Shown: in pieces, positions 35,631 to 43,993 of the stretch
How positions within the stretch are numbered: the stretch's first letter is position 1
How the letters are laid out: each line of letters opens with the position of its first letter
From: JANOBD01 sp031411495
GTDB taxonomy: Bacteria > Planctomycetota > Phycisphaerae > Tepidisphaerales > Tepidisphaeraceae
Direction: 5' to 3'
NCBI GenBank assembly: GCA_031411495.1
Contig: JANOBD010000151.1
Location: 61,398 to 125,397 of the forward strand
Length of the DNA: 64,000 nucleotides
Position numbers and translations under genes: made by a program
The notes under the pieces: generated by a model
Seen by the model: only the letters and a program-made list of their open reading frames with translations
Database searches by the model: none
What the model was told of the DNA's origin: nothing

Positions 35631-35722
35631 GCAAATGAGCCTATCGCACGCGGAATTTACGTCCACAGGATAAACCGTACCGCGTGAATACGGGCAAACT
35701 CTACGATGAAGCCGTGAGCAAG

Positions 35723-36772
35723 TTACTCCTCGAACATCGATGGTTCCGATGCGGACTGCGGCGGCTTGAACTTCAGGCCCAGGTGCTCGTACGCGTTCTT
35801 CGTCGCGAAACGCCCCTGCCGGCTGCGCGTGACGAGCGCGTTCTGCAACAGGTACGGCTCGATGACATCCTCGAGCGTATCGCGTTCCTCGCCCATCGTG
35901 GCCGCCACCGCGTCGATGCCGACGGGGCCGCCTTCATACACGTCGATGATCGTCTTGAGGAATTGTCGGTCCTGTTCGTCCAGCCCGCGGTGATCGATCT
36001 GCGCGAGTTCGAGCGCCAGCTTCGTGAGTTCGAGGTTGATCTTTCCATCTCCCTCGACCGCCGCGAAGTCGCGCACGCGGCGTAAGAGTCGATTCGCCAC
36101 GCGCGGCGTGCCGCGCGATCGGTTCGCGAGTTCATCGAGCGCCTTGATGTCGGCATGAAGCTTCAGCAGCTTCGCGTTGGCTTTGAGAATCTCCAGCAGC
36201 GCGGCGGGCTCGTAGAACTCGATGTGTTCGGACAATCCGAATCGCCCACGCATCGGACCGGTCAGCAATCCGAGCCGCGTCGTGGCGCCGATCAGCGTGA
36301 ACGGCTGGAGCGGGATCGTCACCGCGCGGCTGTGCATGCCCGAGTCGAGCGGGATGTCGACCTTGTAATCCTCCATCGCGGGATAGAGATACTCCTCAAC
36401 GACAGCAGGCAATCGGTGGATCTCATCGATGAAGAGGACATCCCCCTTGGCGAGCTTGGTGAGGATGCCGGCCAGGTCGGCGCCTTTCGTGAGCGCCGGG
36501 CCGTTGGTGACGTGGACCTTCGCGCCCATCTCGTTGGCGATAACGTGCGCCAGCGTCGTCTTGCCCAGCCCCGGCGGGCCGTGCAGGAGCGTGTGGTCCA
36601 TCGGCTCCCCGCGGCCTCGCGCGGCCTTCACCGCGATCTGGAGTTTGCGGACGAGCGAATCCTGGCCGATGTACTGCTCGAAGTTCAACGGCCGCAGCGC
36701 GTAATTGACCGCGGGCGATTCAAGATCGTCCTCGGGCATCGAGTCGCCGGAGATGATGCGTTCGCGGGCCAT
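35723..36772 (-). CDS. ruvB: Holliday junction branch migration ATPase RuvB
   Basis: A 349-residue AAA+ motor that drives branch migration with RuvA. The family start (SPAVNYALRPLNFEQYIGQD) is followed by Walker A LLHGPPGLGKTTLAH, Walker B DVLFIDEIHRLP, sensor LIGATTRLGLLTGPMRGRFG, and the C-terminal winged helix (GPVGIDAVAATMGEERDTLE). All motifs are intact. It is downstream of ruvA on the same strand, but 355 bases of repeat-rich DNA lie between them, so it is not tightly coupled as in many bacteria. Confidence 0.96.
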   Translation of the reverse strand: MARERIISGDSMPEDDLESPAVNYALRPLNFEQYIGQDSLVRKLQIAVKAARGRGEPMDHTLLHGPPGLGKTTLAHVIANEMGAKVHVTNGPALTKGADLAGILTKLAKGDVLFIDEIHRLPAVVEEYLYPAMEDYKVDIPLDSGMHSRAVTIPLQPFTLIGATTRLGLLTGPMRGRFGLSEHIEFYEPAALLEILKANAKLLKLHADIKALDELANRSRGTPRVANRLLRRVRDFAAVEGDGKINLELTKLALELAQIDHRGLDEQDRQFLKTIIDVYEGGPVGIDAVAATMGEERDTLEDVIEPYLLQNALVTRSRQGRFATKNAYEHLGLKFKPPQSASEPSMFEE

Positions 36773-37127
36773 GGCGAGATTATTTCACCACGAAGTCACG
36801 AAGTCACGAAGACGTCTCACGGTCGGTGGCGATCGGTCGGTCCGTTCATGTCTTCGTCTGCACCGTTCCTGTGAACCTGGGCATCCGAAAACGCTCCAAA
36901 GTGGGACATTGTGAGCCATTGTGAGCATCCGCCACACCCATTCCGAAGCTATTCGATTTGCAAAGAGCTCCGCCGGCGCGCACTTTCGCCCGCCGAGGAA
37001 ATCAAGCCAACATGGGCGCGGTGTCACGTCGACGTCAAGACCTTCCGCCGGGCACGTGCGAGAGTCGTCAGTTCGTAGGGTGGGACTTCCGACGGCTTTG
37101 CGTGGGTCAGAGACCCACCCTACCGGC
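36773..37127. repeat. Repeat-rich gap between ruvA and ruvB
   Basis: Three word repeats were seen: CACGAAGT-CACGAAGT-CACGAAGA at an eight-base period (36,788-36,812), TTGTGAGCCATTGTGAGC near 36,908-36,926, and a GTAGGGTGGG/CCCACCCTAC inverted pair around 37,076-37,123. There is no supported gene. Confidence 0.6.
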
Positions 37128-37769
37128 TCACCCGCGTTGTCGGAGCATCTCAGTCACGATTGCGTTCGTGTCCGCCAGCTTGGGATGGGCGCGGAGGACG
37201 CGGTCGAGGAGGGTCTCGGCATCCAGCCGGCGTTCGCCGAGGCTGACGAGCGCGCGGATCGCATCCTCCTGATCCGGGCTGAACGATTTGGAAGCCGTCT
37301 GGACCGGTGCGCGGGCAGAAGATGCCGCGCCGACCCCCGCGCTCGCGAACTTCGCGCACTTGCCGGCGAGTTCCGCGATCACCAGTTCCGCGGTCCGCTT
37401 GCCGATTCCCGAGAGCTTCGTGAGCGAGCGCGCGTCCCGCTGTTCGATCCACGAGGCGATCGACCCGATCGGCTCGGTGAGGGCCCGCAGCGCGGTCTTG
37501 GGGCCGATACCCTTCACCGTGGTGAAGAGGTCGAAGAACGCGCGGTCATCCGGGCGGAGGAAGCCGATGAGCTTCGGGTCGAGGTTGCCGCCGCTGGCGC
37601 TGCCCTCTAAGTAGAAGATCGTGTGGAAGGTGATCTCGCGATTGATCTGCGACCGGAGCGGCTCGACATCGATCGCCGGCACGAAGAGTTGAAACAGGAA
37701 CGGCCCGGACTGAAGTTCGACGCTGGCGTCGTGAACCTTGAGGAGATTGCCTGTGAGGGCGGAGATCAT
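37128..37769 (-). CDS. ruvA: Holliday junction DNA-binding protein RuvA
   Basis: A 213-residue protein close to typical RuvA length. Domain I starts MISALTGNLLKVHDASVELQ. Domain II holds two helix-hairpin-helix motifs, FTTVKGIGPKTALRAL and LSGIGKRTAELVIAEL. Domain III at the C-terminus (EDAIRALVSLGERRLDAETL) contacts RuvB. The ATG at 37769 is used because sequence upstream is a TTCATCC-type repeat. It binds four-way junctions and recruits the RuvB motor. It lies downstream of the PEP-CTERM gene in a minus-strand array containing ruvC, ruvA and ruvB. Confidence 0.95.
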   Translation of the reverse strand: MISALTGNLLKVHDASVELQSGPFLFQLFVPAIDVEPLRSQINREITFHTIFYLEGSASGGNLDPKLIGFLRPDDRAFFDLFTTVKGIGPKTALRALTEPIGSIASWIEQRDARSLTKLSGIGKRTAELVIAELAGKCAKFASAGVGAASSARAPVQTASKSFSPDQEDAIRALVSLGERRLDAETLLDRVLRAHPKLADTNAIVTEMLRQRG

Positions 37770-37806
37770 GGGGTAAGGATGAAGGATGAAGGCGGAAGGA
37801 TGAAGG
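37770..37806. repeat. AAGGATG heptad word repeat
   Basis: GTAAGGATGAAGGATGAAGG followed by CGGAAGGATGAAGG lies immediately upstream of ruvA. It matches the words of the element at 5015-5160, but without a clear opposite arm. Confidence 0.5.
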
Positions 37807-37865
37807 GGCTGGGGGATTTTTTCCGGCATGTGCTGCTTGGAAATGAAAACATTTCAACGCGAAGA

Positions 37866-37887
37866 TGCCCGATCAGCGGATCGGGCA
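37866..37887 (-). terminator. Hairpin downstream of the PEP-CTERM gene
   Basis: TGCCCGATC and GATCGGGCA form a perfect 9-bp stem with a four-base loop. It lies 37 bases past the stop of the PEP-CTERM gene. The following minus-strand sequence (TCTTCG) is only weakly T-rich, so termination is likely but not certain. Confidence 0.6.
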
Positions 37888-37923
37888 CCTTCGGTCATGC
37901 AATTCAGAATCGACCAGACAGAA

Positions 37924-38703
37924 TCAGCGACGGCGACGAATGCCCGCCAGGCCGGCCATGCCCAGCAGGCTCAGCGAAGCCGGCTCGGGGACGATCGCGA
38001 AACCGATGCGGTAGATGTCGGTGCTGGCGGTGAGTTGGCTGTTGAACGTGTAGCCCGCGCCGGTCACCAGGCCGTTGAACGTGGTCGCGAGGTCGGCGAA
38101 ATCCCTTTGAACCACGCCGTTCTCCGGTGTACGAACCGAGTTGTTCCCGATCGCGAGAAACGCCGCGCCGAGCGGATCCTCCGTTTCCGAGCCGGCGTCC
38201 CAGACGTCGCTTGCCGTCTGGTTGATGCTCGTCAACTGCAAGGTGCTGCCGCCGCCGGTAAAGAGACGATACTGTGTCGGCGAATCGTTGCCAATGAAGT
38301 AGTCGTTGCTCGGCACGACCATCGAGCCGAAGGTGAAGTAGGGATTGACGGCGGTATCGACGACGAAGTCGCTGAAACCGGTCGCGCCGGGCGTAAGCGG
38401 GCCGGCGGGATTGGGGACGACAGTGCCGCGGACGCTGTTGGGCTCGGCGGCGAAGAACGCCGGGAACCAGTCGCCGCCGCTGCCGCCCTCGGCAATGGAA
38501 ATGATCGGCGCGGTCGCGGTCGTCCCGGTATTAAACGAATCAAAAGTACCATTGGAAAAGCCCAGGCGCAGCGGTGCGAACGAGACGCTGTTGGCCGGCG
38601 CGAGATTCTGAACACTCACGCGGACGGTCACCACATTCGCCTGCGCGGCAGACGCGCCGGCCGCCAGTGCAGCGGCGAGGGTCAGGATCGGCATCTTCTT
38701 CAT
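37924..38703 (-). CDS. PEP-CTERM anchored spondin_N-like secreted protein
   Basis: A 259-residue protein with a signal peptide (MKKMPILTLAAALAAGASAA, then QA) and a C-terminal PEP-CTERM sorting signal: VPEPASLSLLGMAGLAGIRR followed by Arg. The body (TVRVSVQNLAPANSVSFAPL, then GFSNGTFDSFNTG, EDPLGAAFLAI) matches spondin_N domain proteins, which are commonly linked to PEP-CTERM in environmental bacteria. It would be processed by an exosortase and displayed on or released from the cell. It sits between the crp-like gene and ruvA without an obvious functional link. Confidence 0.85.
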   Translation of the reverse strand: MKKMPILTLAAALAAGASAAQANVVTVRVSVQNLAPANSVSFAPLRLGFSNGTFDSFNTGTTATAPIISIAEGGSGGDWFPAFFAAEPNSVRGTVVPNPAGPLTPGATGFSDFVVDTAVNPYFTFGSMVVPSNDYFIGNDSPTQYRLFTGGGSTLQLTSINQTASDVWDAGSETEDPLGAAFLAIGNNSVRTPENGVVQRDFADLATTFNGLVTGAGYTFNSQLTASTDIYRIGFAIVPEPASLSLLGMAGLAGIRRRR

Positions 38704-38848
38704 CAGTCTCTCCCTTTAGGAAAAAATCTTGCCCGGCCGCCAAAGTGGAAATCGTCTGGCTGTTAACCGGTGATGGGAAGTTAGTCCGATCGCCCGACGC
38801 GATTTGTTAAGTTGGCGACACTTCGAGAAAAGATTGTCGGCAAGCAAC

Positions 38849-39538
38849 TTATTCCGTCGGCGGCCGCAACTTCGCCAGGCGGGTCATGCTGATGATGCAG
38901 ATCACGTGGCCCTTGCGGCGAAGCAGGAGCCGGCGCTCGAGTTTGCCGAGCACCGAACTCACCGATTGCCGGGTCGCGCCGCACAGATCGGCCAGGTCCT
39001 GCTGGCTGATGCGGATATCCATCGCCCAGCCGTGTTCACATCGGTCGCCATGCTCGCGCGCTAGCCAGAGGATGGCTTCGACCACGCGGGTCGTGAGGTC
39101 TTTGAATAGCAGGCTCTCGACGCTCCGGCGAAGCTCACGCTGACGGTCTTCGAGCGCCTGGATGATGACGACGGCGAACTCGGGATGCGCCCGCACCAGC
39201 CGCGTGATGAGTTCCGAGGGGATGATGCACAGTTTCAGATTGGCGACGGCTTCGAGCACGAATGAATTGGCGGTGCCCATTCCGCTCACCGAGCCGAACA
39301 GGTCTCCCTCGCTGAGAATGGTCTCGACGATGCGCCGCCCGAACAGGCCGCTGCGCACGAGCTTGGCGGCGCCGCCGGCGACGTAATAAGTCGATTCGCC
39401 TCGGTCATCGATCAGCACGCGTGCGCGGGCCGGGTGATCGACCATCGAGATCGGCGCGCCCAGTTCGTCGAGCTTTCCCTCGGGTAGGACGGAAAACACG
39501 GGCGATTTCTGAAGATACCAGATCGGGGAGAACCGCAT
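38849..39538 (-). CDS. Crp/Fnr-family transcription regulator
   Basis: A 229-residue protein. It has an N-terminal cyclic-nucleotide-binding beta barrel (MRFSPIWYLQKSPVF, then DDRGESTYYVAGGAAKLVRS, LSEGDLFGSVSGMG), a long dimerisation helix (EFAVVIIQALEDRQRELRRS) and a C-terminal Crp helix-turn-helix, ISQQDLADLCGATRQSVSSV. The classic cAMP-contact residues are not obvious and there are no Fnr cysteine clusters, so the signal is unknown. The start is uncertain among three nearby ATGs; 39538 gives the usual domain boundary. It lies 40 bases downstream of ruvC. Confidence 0.87.
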   Translation of the reverse strand: MRFSPIWYLQKSPVFSVLPEGKLDELGAPISMVDHPARARVLIDDRGESTYYVAGGAAKLVRSGLFGRRIVETILSEGDLFGSVSGMGTANSFVLEAVANLKLCIIPSELITRLVRAHPEFAVVIIQALEDRQRELRRSVESLLFKDLTTRVVEAILWLAREHGDRCEHGWAMDIRISQQDLADLCGATRQSVSSVLGKLERRLLLRRKGHVICIISMTRLAKLRPPTE

Positions 39539-39578
39539 GAGGAGCATCATAGGCGAGAACGCCGCCCGGTGCCGCGAT

Positions 39579-40055
39579 TCATCGCTGCCGGGCCGCGCAC
39601 AGCGCGATCGCAATCGCGTCCGCCAAATCCGGCGGCTCGGGCAGGTCCTTGAGCTTGAACAATTGCTGCACGCTTCGCTGCATCTGCGCTTTACTCGCGT
39701 GGCCGTGGCCGGTGAGGCTTTTTTTGATTCGGTTGGCCGAGATTTCGATCAGTTCGATGCCGCGGCGCTGGGCGCAGAGCAGGATGACGCCGCGGGCGTG
39801 GCCCATCAGGATCGCGGTCATCGGGTGCTTGTAGTGGGCGTAGAGTTTTTCGACCGCGCATGCCTGGGGCTTGTACTCGTCGAAAAGCGAGTTGAGTTCC
39901 GTTTCCAACTCGACGAGTCGCGCAGGCACTGTTGTCTTGGCGGTGAGGCGGATGATCCCCGCGTCGATCAGCTTCGGAACAACGGCGTTCTTGGAGCAAT
40001 CAAGCACGCCGTAGCCGGTGCGCTGCAGGCCAGGATCGATGCCGAGGATTCGCAT
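39579..40055 (-). CDS. ruvC: Holliday junction resolvase RuvC
   Basis: A 158-residue endonuclease of the RNase H fold. The ATG at 40055 yields the typical start MRILGIDPGLQRTGYGVLD with the first catalytic Asp in GIDPG. Further catalytic acidic residues are in ACAVEKLYAHYK (Glu) and PPDLADAIAIALC (Asp pair). The basic loop RIKKSLTGHGHASKAQMQ is also typical. RuvC cuts Holliday junctions that RuvAB positions. It belongs to the minus-strand array ruvC, crp-like, PEP-CTERM, ruvA, ruvB. Confidence 0.96.
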   Translation of the reverse strand: MRILGIDPGLQRTGYGVLDCSKNAVVPKLIDAGIIRLTAKTTVPARLVELETELNSLFDEYKPQACAVEKLYAHYKHPMTAILMGHARGVILLCAQRRGIELIEISANRIKKSLTGHGHASKAQMQRSVQQLFKLKDLPEPPDLADAIAIALCAARQR

Positions 40056-40063
40056 CGTTTGAT

Positions 40064-40233
40064 TTAACACGGAGGCACGGAGACACGGAGGTCAGAAAGA
40101 GAAACACACTATTTCAATCGCAGGCGAATGGGCACCATGAAGTCATTTACAGACTACGGCAACGCATGCCCTGCCATTGAATTCGTTGCACGCCAGCATT
40201 CCTCCGTGTCTCCGTGCCTCCGCGTTTCAAACC
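40064..40233. repeat. ACGGAGRC octad word repeat with inverted arms
   Basis: The left arm (about 40,067-40,092) reads ACGGAGGC-ACGGAGAC-ACGGAGGT. The right arm (40,200-40,229) reads CCTCCGTGTCTCCGTGCCTC followed by CGCG. They can pair across about 110 bases. The element lies between cysS and ruvC, where no gene is supported. Confidence 0.65.
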
Positions 40234-40237
40234 AGCG

Positions 40238-41764
40238 CTACCCCTTGCGCCAAACCGTCCCGTCCGGCCGGTCTTCGAGCGTGACGCCGATGTCTGTCAG
40301 CTTCGCGCGGAGTTGATCCGCGAGTGCGAAGTTCTTCGCCGCCCGGAGTTCTTTGCGGAGGTGAATGAGCAACTCCATCAGCTTCGGCGTGAGCGAATCA
40401 TCAGCCCCGCCGGCATCCGGTAGCTTGATGAAAAGCCCGAGCATGCGACCGAGCTTGCGGATCGTCGCTACGCCCGCCGCAACCGCTGCGATCCCCTGCT
40501 CGGTCTTGGTCGTTTCGAGCTTCGTCTGATCGATGTAGCCGTTGACCGCGCCGACGATCTCGTGCATCGCCGCGATCGCGCCGGCGGTGTTGAAATCGTC
40601 GTCCATCACCTCCAGCCATTTCATCTTCAGCGCGAGCAGCGCTCGGACGTAGTCCCCCGCGGCCGTGTCGATGAGGTTGCGCGAGGCGATGTCGATATCC
40701 GGCTGCGCATCGTCCATCGGCACGCCCAGCCGCTGCGCCCGCTCGAAGAGGCGATGAAACGCGCTCAGCCCCTTCTTCGTCGACTCGATCACGTCATCGC
40801 CGAAGTTGATGGGCCGACGGTAGTGTGTGCTGAGGATGAGGTAGCGGATCAGTTCAGGTCCCAGGCGCTGCAGAAGCCCTTTGAGATTCAGCATCTCGCG
40901 GAGTTGCCTGGCCTCCTCGGTGTCTTTGACCAGGTCCGAGCGGCTGACCTTTTTGGTATTGAACGTGGTCAGGCCGTTGTGGAGCCAGTAGCGCGCGAAC
41001 GGCTTGCCCGAGCAGCATTCGGATTGGGCCAGTTCATTTTCGTGATGGGGAAACTTCAGGTCCATGCCGCCGCCATGGATGTCGAACGTTTCGCCGAGGT
41101 ATTTCATCGACATGGCCGAGCACTCGATATGCCAGCCGGGGCGCCCCTTGCCCCAGGGGCTGTCCCACGCGGGCTCGGGAAAGGCTTCGCCTTCCTGGCC
41201 GGACTTGGAAGCTTTCCAGAGCGCGAAGTCGGCGGGGTTGCGCTTGCCGGAACCTTCCAGATCGCGTGAGCCGGAACTCTCATCACTTTTCTGGCCGGAG
41301 AGTTTGCCGTAGTCGGCATCCTTGGTGACATCGAACCAGACGTTGCCGTCTGCCGCGTACGCGTGGCCATTATCGATGAGCTTGGTGATCATCGAGACGA
41401 TTTCGCCCATGTGCTCGGTCGCCTTGGGGAAATTGTCGATGGTGTCGATACCCAGCGCCTTGAGCAGGTCGAGATACTCGTCGGTGTGCTCGGCGGCGAG
41501 CTCGTCCATCTTCTTTCCGCGCTGTTTGGCGGCGTCGATCAGCTTGTCGTCCACATCGGTGATGTTCACCACCCAGGTGACGTGGTAACCCTTGAAAGTC
41601 AGGTAGCGCTTGATGGTGTCGAAGATGATCGGGCCGACCATATGGCCGATGTGCGGGCTCGCGTAGACGGTCGGTCCGCAGAGATACATCCCGACCTTGC
41701 CGGGCGTGACCGTTTCGAAGACGTCCTTCGTGCGGGTGAGGGTGTTGTAGACGCGAAGGGACAT
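40238..41764 (-). CDS. cysS: Cysteinyl-tRNA synthetase
   Basis: A 508-residue class I synthetase charging tRNA-Cys. The HIGH motif is PHIGHM; the zinc ligands appear in MYLCGPTVY, HIECSAMS and PHHENE. GGGMDLKFPHHENELAQSEC is typical. The KMSKS position reads KVSRS (in NTKKVSRSDLV), an unusual but functional-looking form that keeps the terminal Ser and a basic residue. The anticodon-binding helical domain follows, with a C-terminal ELRAAKNFALADQLRAKLTD segment. It follows ispF on the same strand. Confidence 0.94.
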   Translation of the reverse strand: MSLRVYNTLTRTKDVFETVTPGKVGMYLCGPTVYASPHIGHMVGPIIFDTIKRYLTFKGYHVTWVVNITDVDDKLIDAAKQRGKKMDELAAEHTDEYLDLLKALGIDTIDNFPKATEHMGEIVSMITKLIDNGHAYAADGNVWFDVTKDADYGKLSGQKSDESSGSRDLEGSGKRNPADFALWKASKSGQEGEAFPEPAWDSPWGKGRPGWHIECSAMSMKYLGETFDIHGGGMDLKFPHHENELAQSECCSGKPFARYWLHNGLTTFNTKKVSRSDLVKDTEEARQLREMLNLKGLLQRLGPELIRYLILSTHYRRPINFGDDVIESTKKGLSAFHRLFERAQRLGVPMDDAQPDIDIASRNLIDTAAGDYVRALLALKMKWLEVMDDDFNTAGAIAAMHEIVGAVNGYIDQTKLETTKTEQGIAAVAAGVATIRKLGRMLGLFIKLPDAGGADDSLTPKLMELLIHLRKELRAAKNFALADQLRAKLTDIGVTLEDRPDGTVWRKG

Positions 41765-41866
41765 GTTTGCTCAATGCCGAGTGTCGAGTGCCGCGTGATG
41801 AATGAAATGACCAGAACCCGCGTGACCGATTCGGCGTTCGGTACTCGGCATTCGGCATTTCGATAA
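41765..41866. repeat. TTCGGCA heptad word repeat with inverted arms
   Basis: AATGCCGAGTGTCGAGTGCCG at the left and TTCGGCG-TTCGGTA-CTCGGCA-TTCGGCA at the right (seven-base period, 41,831-41,858) can pair across about 45 bases. It belongs to the same word family as the element at 9600-9676, and lies between ispF and cysS. Confidence 0.65.
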
Positions 41867-41880
41867 GCGGGGATAGTAGA

Positions 41881-42372
41881 TCAATCGCCGAGTTGGATCA
41901 AAACCGCCACCGTCGCCGCGATCGCTTCGCCGCGCCCTACGGCGTCGCAGCCTTCGTTCGTACCGGCCTTTATGTTGACATGATCACACCGCGTGAGTGT
42001 TTTCAATTTCTCGGCCATCGACTGTTTGAAGGGCTTGAGCTTCGGCTTCTCCGCCTGAATGGTCACGTCGATGTTGATGATGGAACCGCGCGCCGCGCGA
42101 AGCAACTGCATCGCTTCCTGGACGAACACGGCGGAGTCGGCGTCCTGCCAGAGCGGATCGGTGTTGGAAAAGTGATCCCCGATGTCGCCGAGGCCGAGTG
42201 CGCCGAAGATTGCGTCGACCAGGGCGTGCAGGACGACATCCCCGTCGGAATGCGCGATGGCCGACATCCCTTCGGATACGCACACGCCGGCCAGCATCAA
42301 CCGGCCGCCGGCTTGCAGGCGGTGGATGTCGGTGCCGAGGCCGATTCTGATTGAGGGGTTCAGGTTACTCAT
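41881..42372 (-). CDS. ispF: 2-C-methyl-D-erythritol 2,4-cyclodiphosphate synthase
   Basis: A 163-residue protein of standard length. It performs the fifth step of the MEP isoprenoid pathway, cyclising CDP-methylerythritol phosphate with release of CMP. Metal-binding residues are in GLGTDIHRL (DxH), with the signature AIAHSDGDVVLHALVDAIFG and GDIGDHF. The CMP-binding part, INIDVTIQAEKPKL and NIKAGTNEGCDAVGRGEAIA, is intact. It is transcribed on the minus strand with cysS downstream; ispF-cysS adjacency is common. Confidence 0.95.
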   Translation of the reverse strand: MSNLNPSIRIGLGTDIHRLQAGGRLMLAGVCVSEGMSAIAHSDGDVVLHALVDAIFGALGLGDIGDHFSNTDPLWQDADSAVFVQEAMQLLRAARGSIINIDVTIQAEKPKLKPFKQSMAEKLKTLTRCDHVNIKAGTNEGCDAVGRGEAIAATVAVLIQLGD

Positions 42373-42515
42373 GTGTCGCAGGGAAATCCGAAGATCGAAA
42401 CTCGAATGAAGAATGAAACTCGAATGTTCAATGAGTCAATGACAAAACGACGCCTGGCCAATCTTCATTCATTCGACGTTATTTCGTCATTCGGATTTCG
42501 AGTTTCGTCATTCTC
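42373..42515. repeat. TTCGAGT heptad word repeat with inverted arms
   Basis: The left arm has GAAGATC-GAAACTC-GAATGAA-GAATGAA at seven-base period (42,391-42,420); the right arm has TTCGTCA-TTCGGAT-TTCGAGT-TTCGTCA (42,484-42,511). They pair across about 65 bases. The element fills the gap between ispF and the response regulator gene. Confidence 0.65.
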
Positions 42516-43938
42516 ACAGCCCATATTCCTTGATCTTCCGATACAGCGTCCGCTCCCCCATCCCCAGGGCTTTCGCGGCCTGTTCGCGGTTGCCGTTGTA
42601 CTTGGCCAACGCGGCCTTGATCTGCGCGAGTTGAAGCTCTTCGGTCGTCATGTTCGCGAGGTCATCGATGATGGGCGTCGCCGTGACCGGGCTGACGCTC
42701 GGGGGCGACTGGTGCGCCACGGCTGGCGAGGCGCCGGAACCCTCTACGCCGCGCGGGCGAACTTCCGGAGGGAGGTCGTTGGGCTGAATGGTCGAGCCCT
42801 GCGCGAACACCACCGCGCTCTCCATCACCTTCTGCAGCTGCCGCACATTCCCCGGCCAGTGATAGTTCATCAGCATCTGGTTCGCCGAAGGCGAGACGCC
42901 GTCGATCTGTCGGCCGTTCTTCTGCGCCAGCGACTTCAGGAACGCATACGCCAGCAGCGGGATGTCTTCGCGACGTTCACGCAGCGGCGGGATCGTGAGC
43001 GTCGTGCCCGCGATGCGGTAATACAGGTCTTCGCGAAACGCTTTGTCGGCCATCTTCTCGGCGAGATCGGCGTTGGTCGCGCTCACCAAGCGAACATCGA
43101 CCCGCCGGGGCGTGTTCGTGCCAACGCGCACGACTTCGCCGTTCTCCAATACGCGCAGGAGCTTTGCCTGCATGGAACTGGGCATGTCGCCGATTTCATC
43201 GAGGAACACGGTTCCGTAATTCGCGTGCTCGAAAACGCCTTCGTGATCCTTGATCGCATTGGTGAAGGCGCCTTTGACGTGCCCGAAAAGCTGTCCTTCG
43301 AGCATCGACTCTCCGAACGCGGCACAGTTGAGCGCGACGAAATGTTTCTTCCTGCGCTGCGACGCCTCGTGAATCGCCCGCGCGAACAGTTCCTTGCCGG
43401 TTCCGGATTCGCCCAGGATTAACACCGAAAGATCACTCTGCGCGACGCGTCTGGCGCGCTGAATGACATCCTGAATCGCGGCGCTCTTGCCGATGATCCC
43501 TTCAAAGCTGCTCGTGTCGCTCACTTTCGCTTCCAGGATTTCGTTCTGCTTCCGGAGCTGGCTCGTCTCGGCGGCACGGTTCACCTGGGCACGGAACTCG
43601 TCCAGGTCCAGCGGCTTCACGATGTAGTCGTACGCGCCCTGCTTCAGGGCCTCTTTGCTGGTCGGCACATCGTTGTGCGCGGTGACGAGAATCACCGGCG
43701 GAACCGGGTCGAGTTCGCGCGTCTGCTTCAGCAGTTCCAGCCCGTCGCGCTTTCCGTCCATCGCCAGGTCGGTGACGATCACGTCGTATTTTCGGATGCC
43801 GAGCTTCTTCTGCGCTTCCGAAAGGCTGTGGGCGATCTCGGTGCCGAACCCGAGGCGCGACAGTACCTCGCTCATGACCTCGGCGTGTTCGGTCTCGTCG
43901 TCGACGACCAGGACGTAGGGTTTGCTGGAGTCTGGCAT
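42514..43938 (-). CDS. NtrC-family sigma-54-type response regulator with altered GAFTNA loop
   Basis: A 474-residue protein: receiver domain (DD at 13-14, phospho-Asp at 57 in IVTDLAMDG, Lys at 108 in YIVKPLDL), AAA+ domain with Walker A LGESGTGKELFARAIH (176-), Walker B TVFLDEIGDMP and arginine finger region, then a C-terminal Fis-type helix-turn-helix (NREQAAKALGMGERTLYRKI). The sigma-54 contact loop, normally GAFTGA, is GAFTNA at residues 223-228. That change may weaken or alter sigma-54 engagement. No cognate histidine kinase is adjacent. It heads a long minus-strand run of genes. Confidence 0.9.
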   Translation of the reverse strand: MPDSSKPYVLVVDDETEHAEVMSEVLSRLGFGTEIAHSLSEAQKKLGIRKYDVIVTDLAMDGKRDGLELLKQTRELDPVPPVILVTAHNDVPTSKEALKQGAYDYIVKPLDLDEFRAQVNRAAETSQLRKQNEILEAKVSDTSSFEGIIGKSAAIQDVIQRARRVAQSDLSVLILGESGTGKELFARAIHEASQRRKKHFVALNCAAFGESMLEGQLFGHVKGAFTNAIKDHEGVFEHANYGTVFLDEIGDMPSSMQAKLLRVLENGEVVRVGTNTPRRVDVRLVSATNADLAEKMADKAFREDLYYRIAGTTLTIPPLRERREDIPLLAYAFLKSLAQKNGRQIDGVSPSANQMLMNYHWPGNVRQLQKVMESAVVFAQGSTIQPNDLPPEVRPRGVEGSGASPAVAHQSPPSVSPVTATPIIDDLANMTTEELQLAQIKAALAKYNGNREQAAKALGMGERTLYRKIKEYGL

Positions 43939-43993
43939 TGGGAAAGCTGAATGCGGTTAGTTAGAAGTCGACAGCAACCGGCTATTCTCGCTA

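Noticed and set aside
36921..37610. Plus-strand frame across the ruvA gene
   Set aside because: It is antisense to ruvA, starts in repeat DNA and has no family match.
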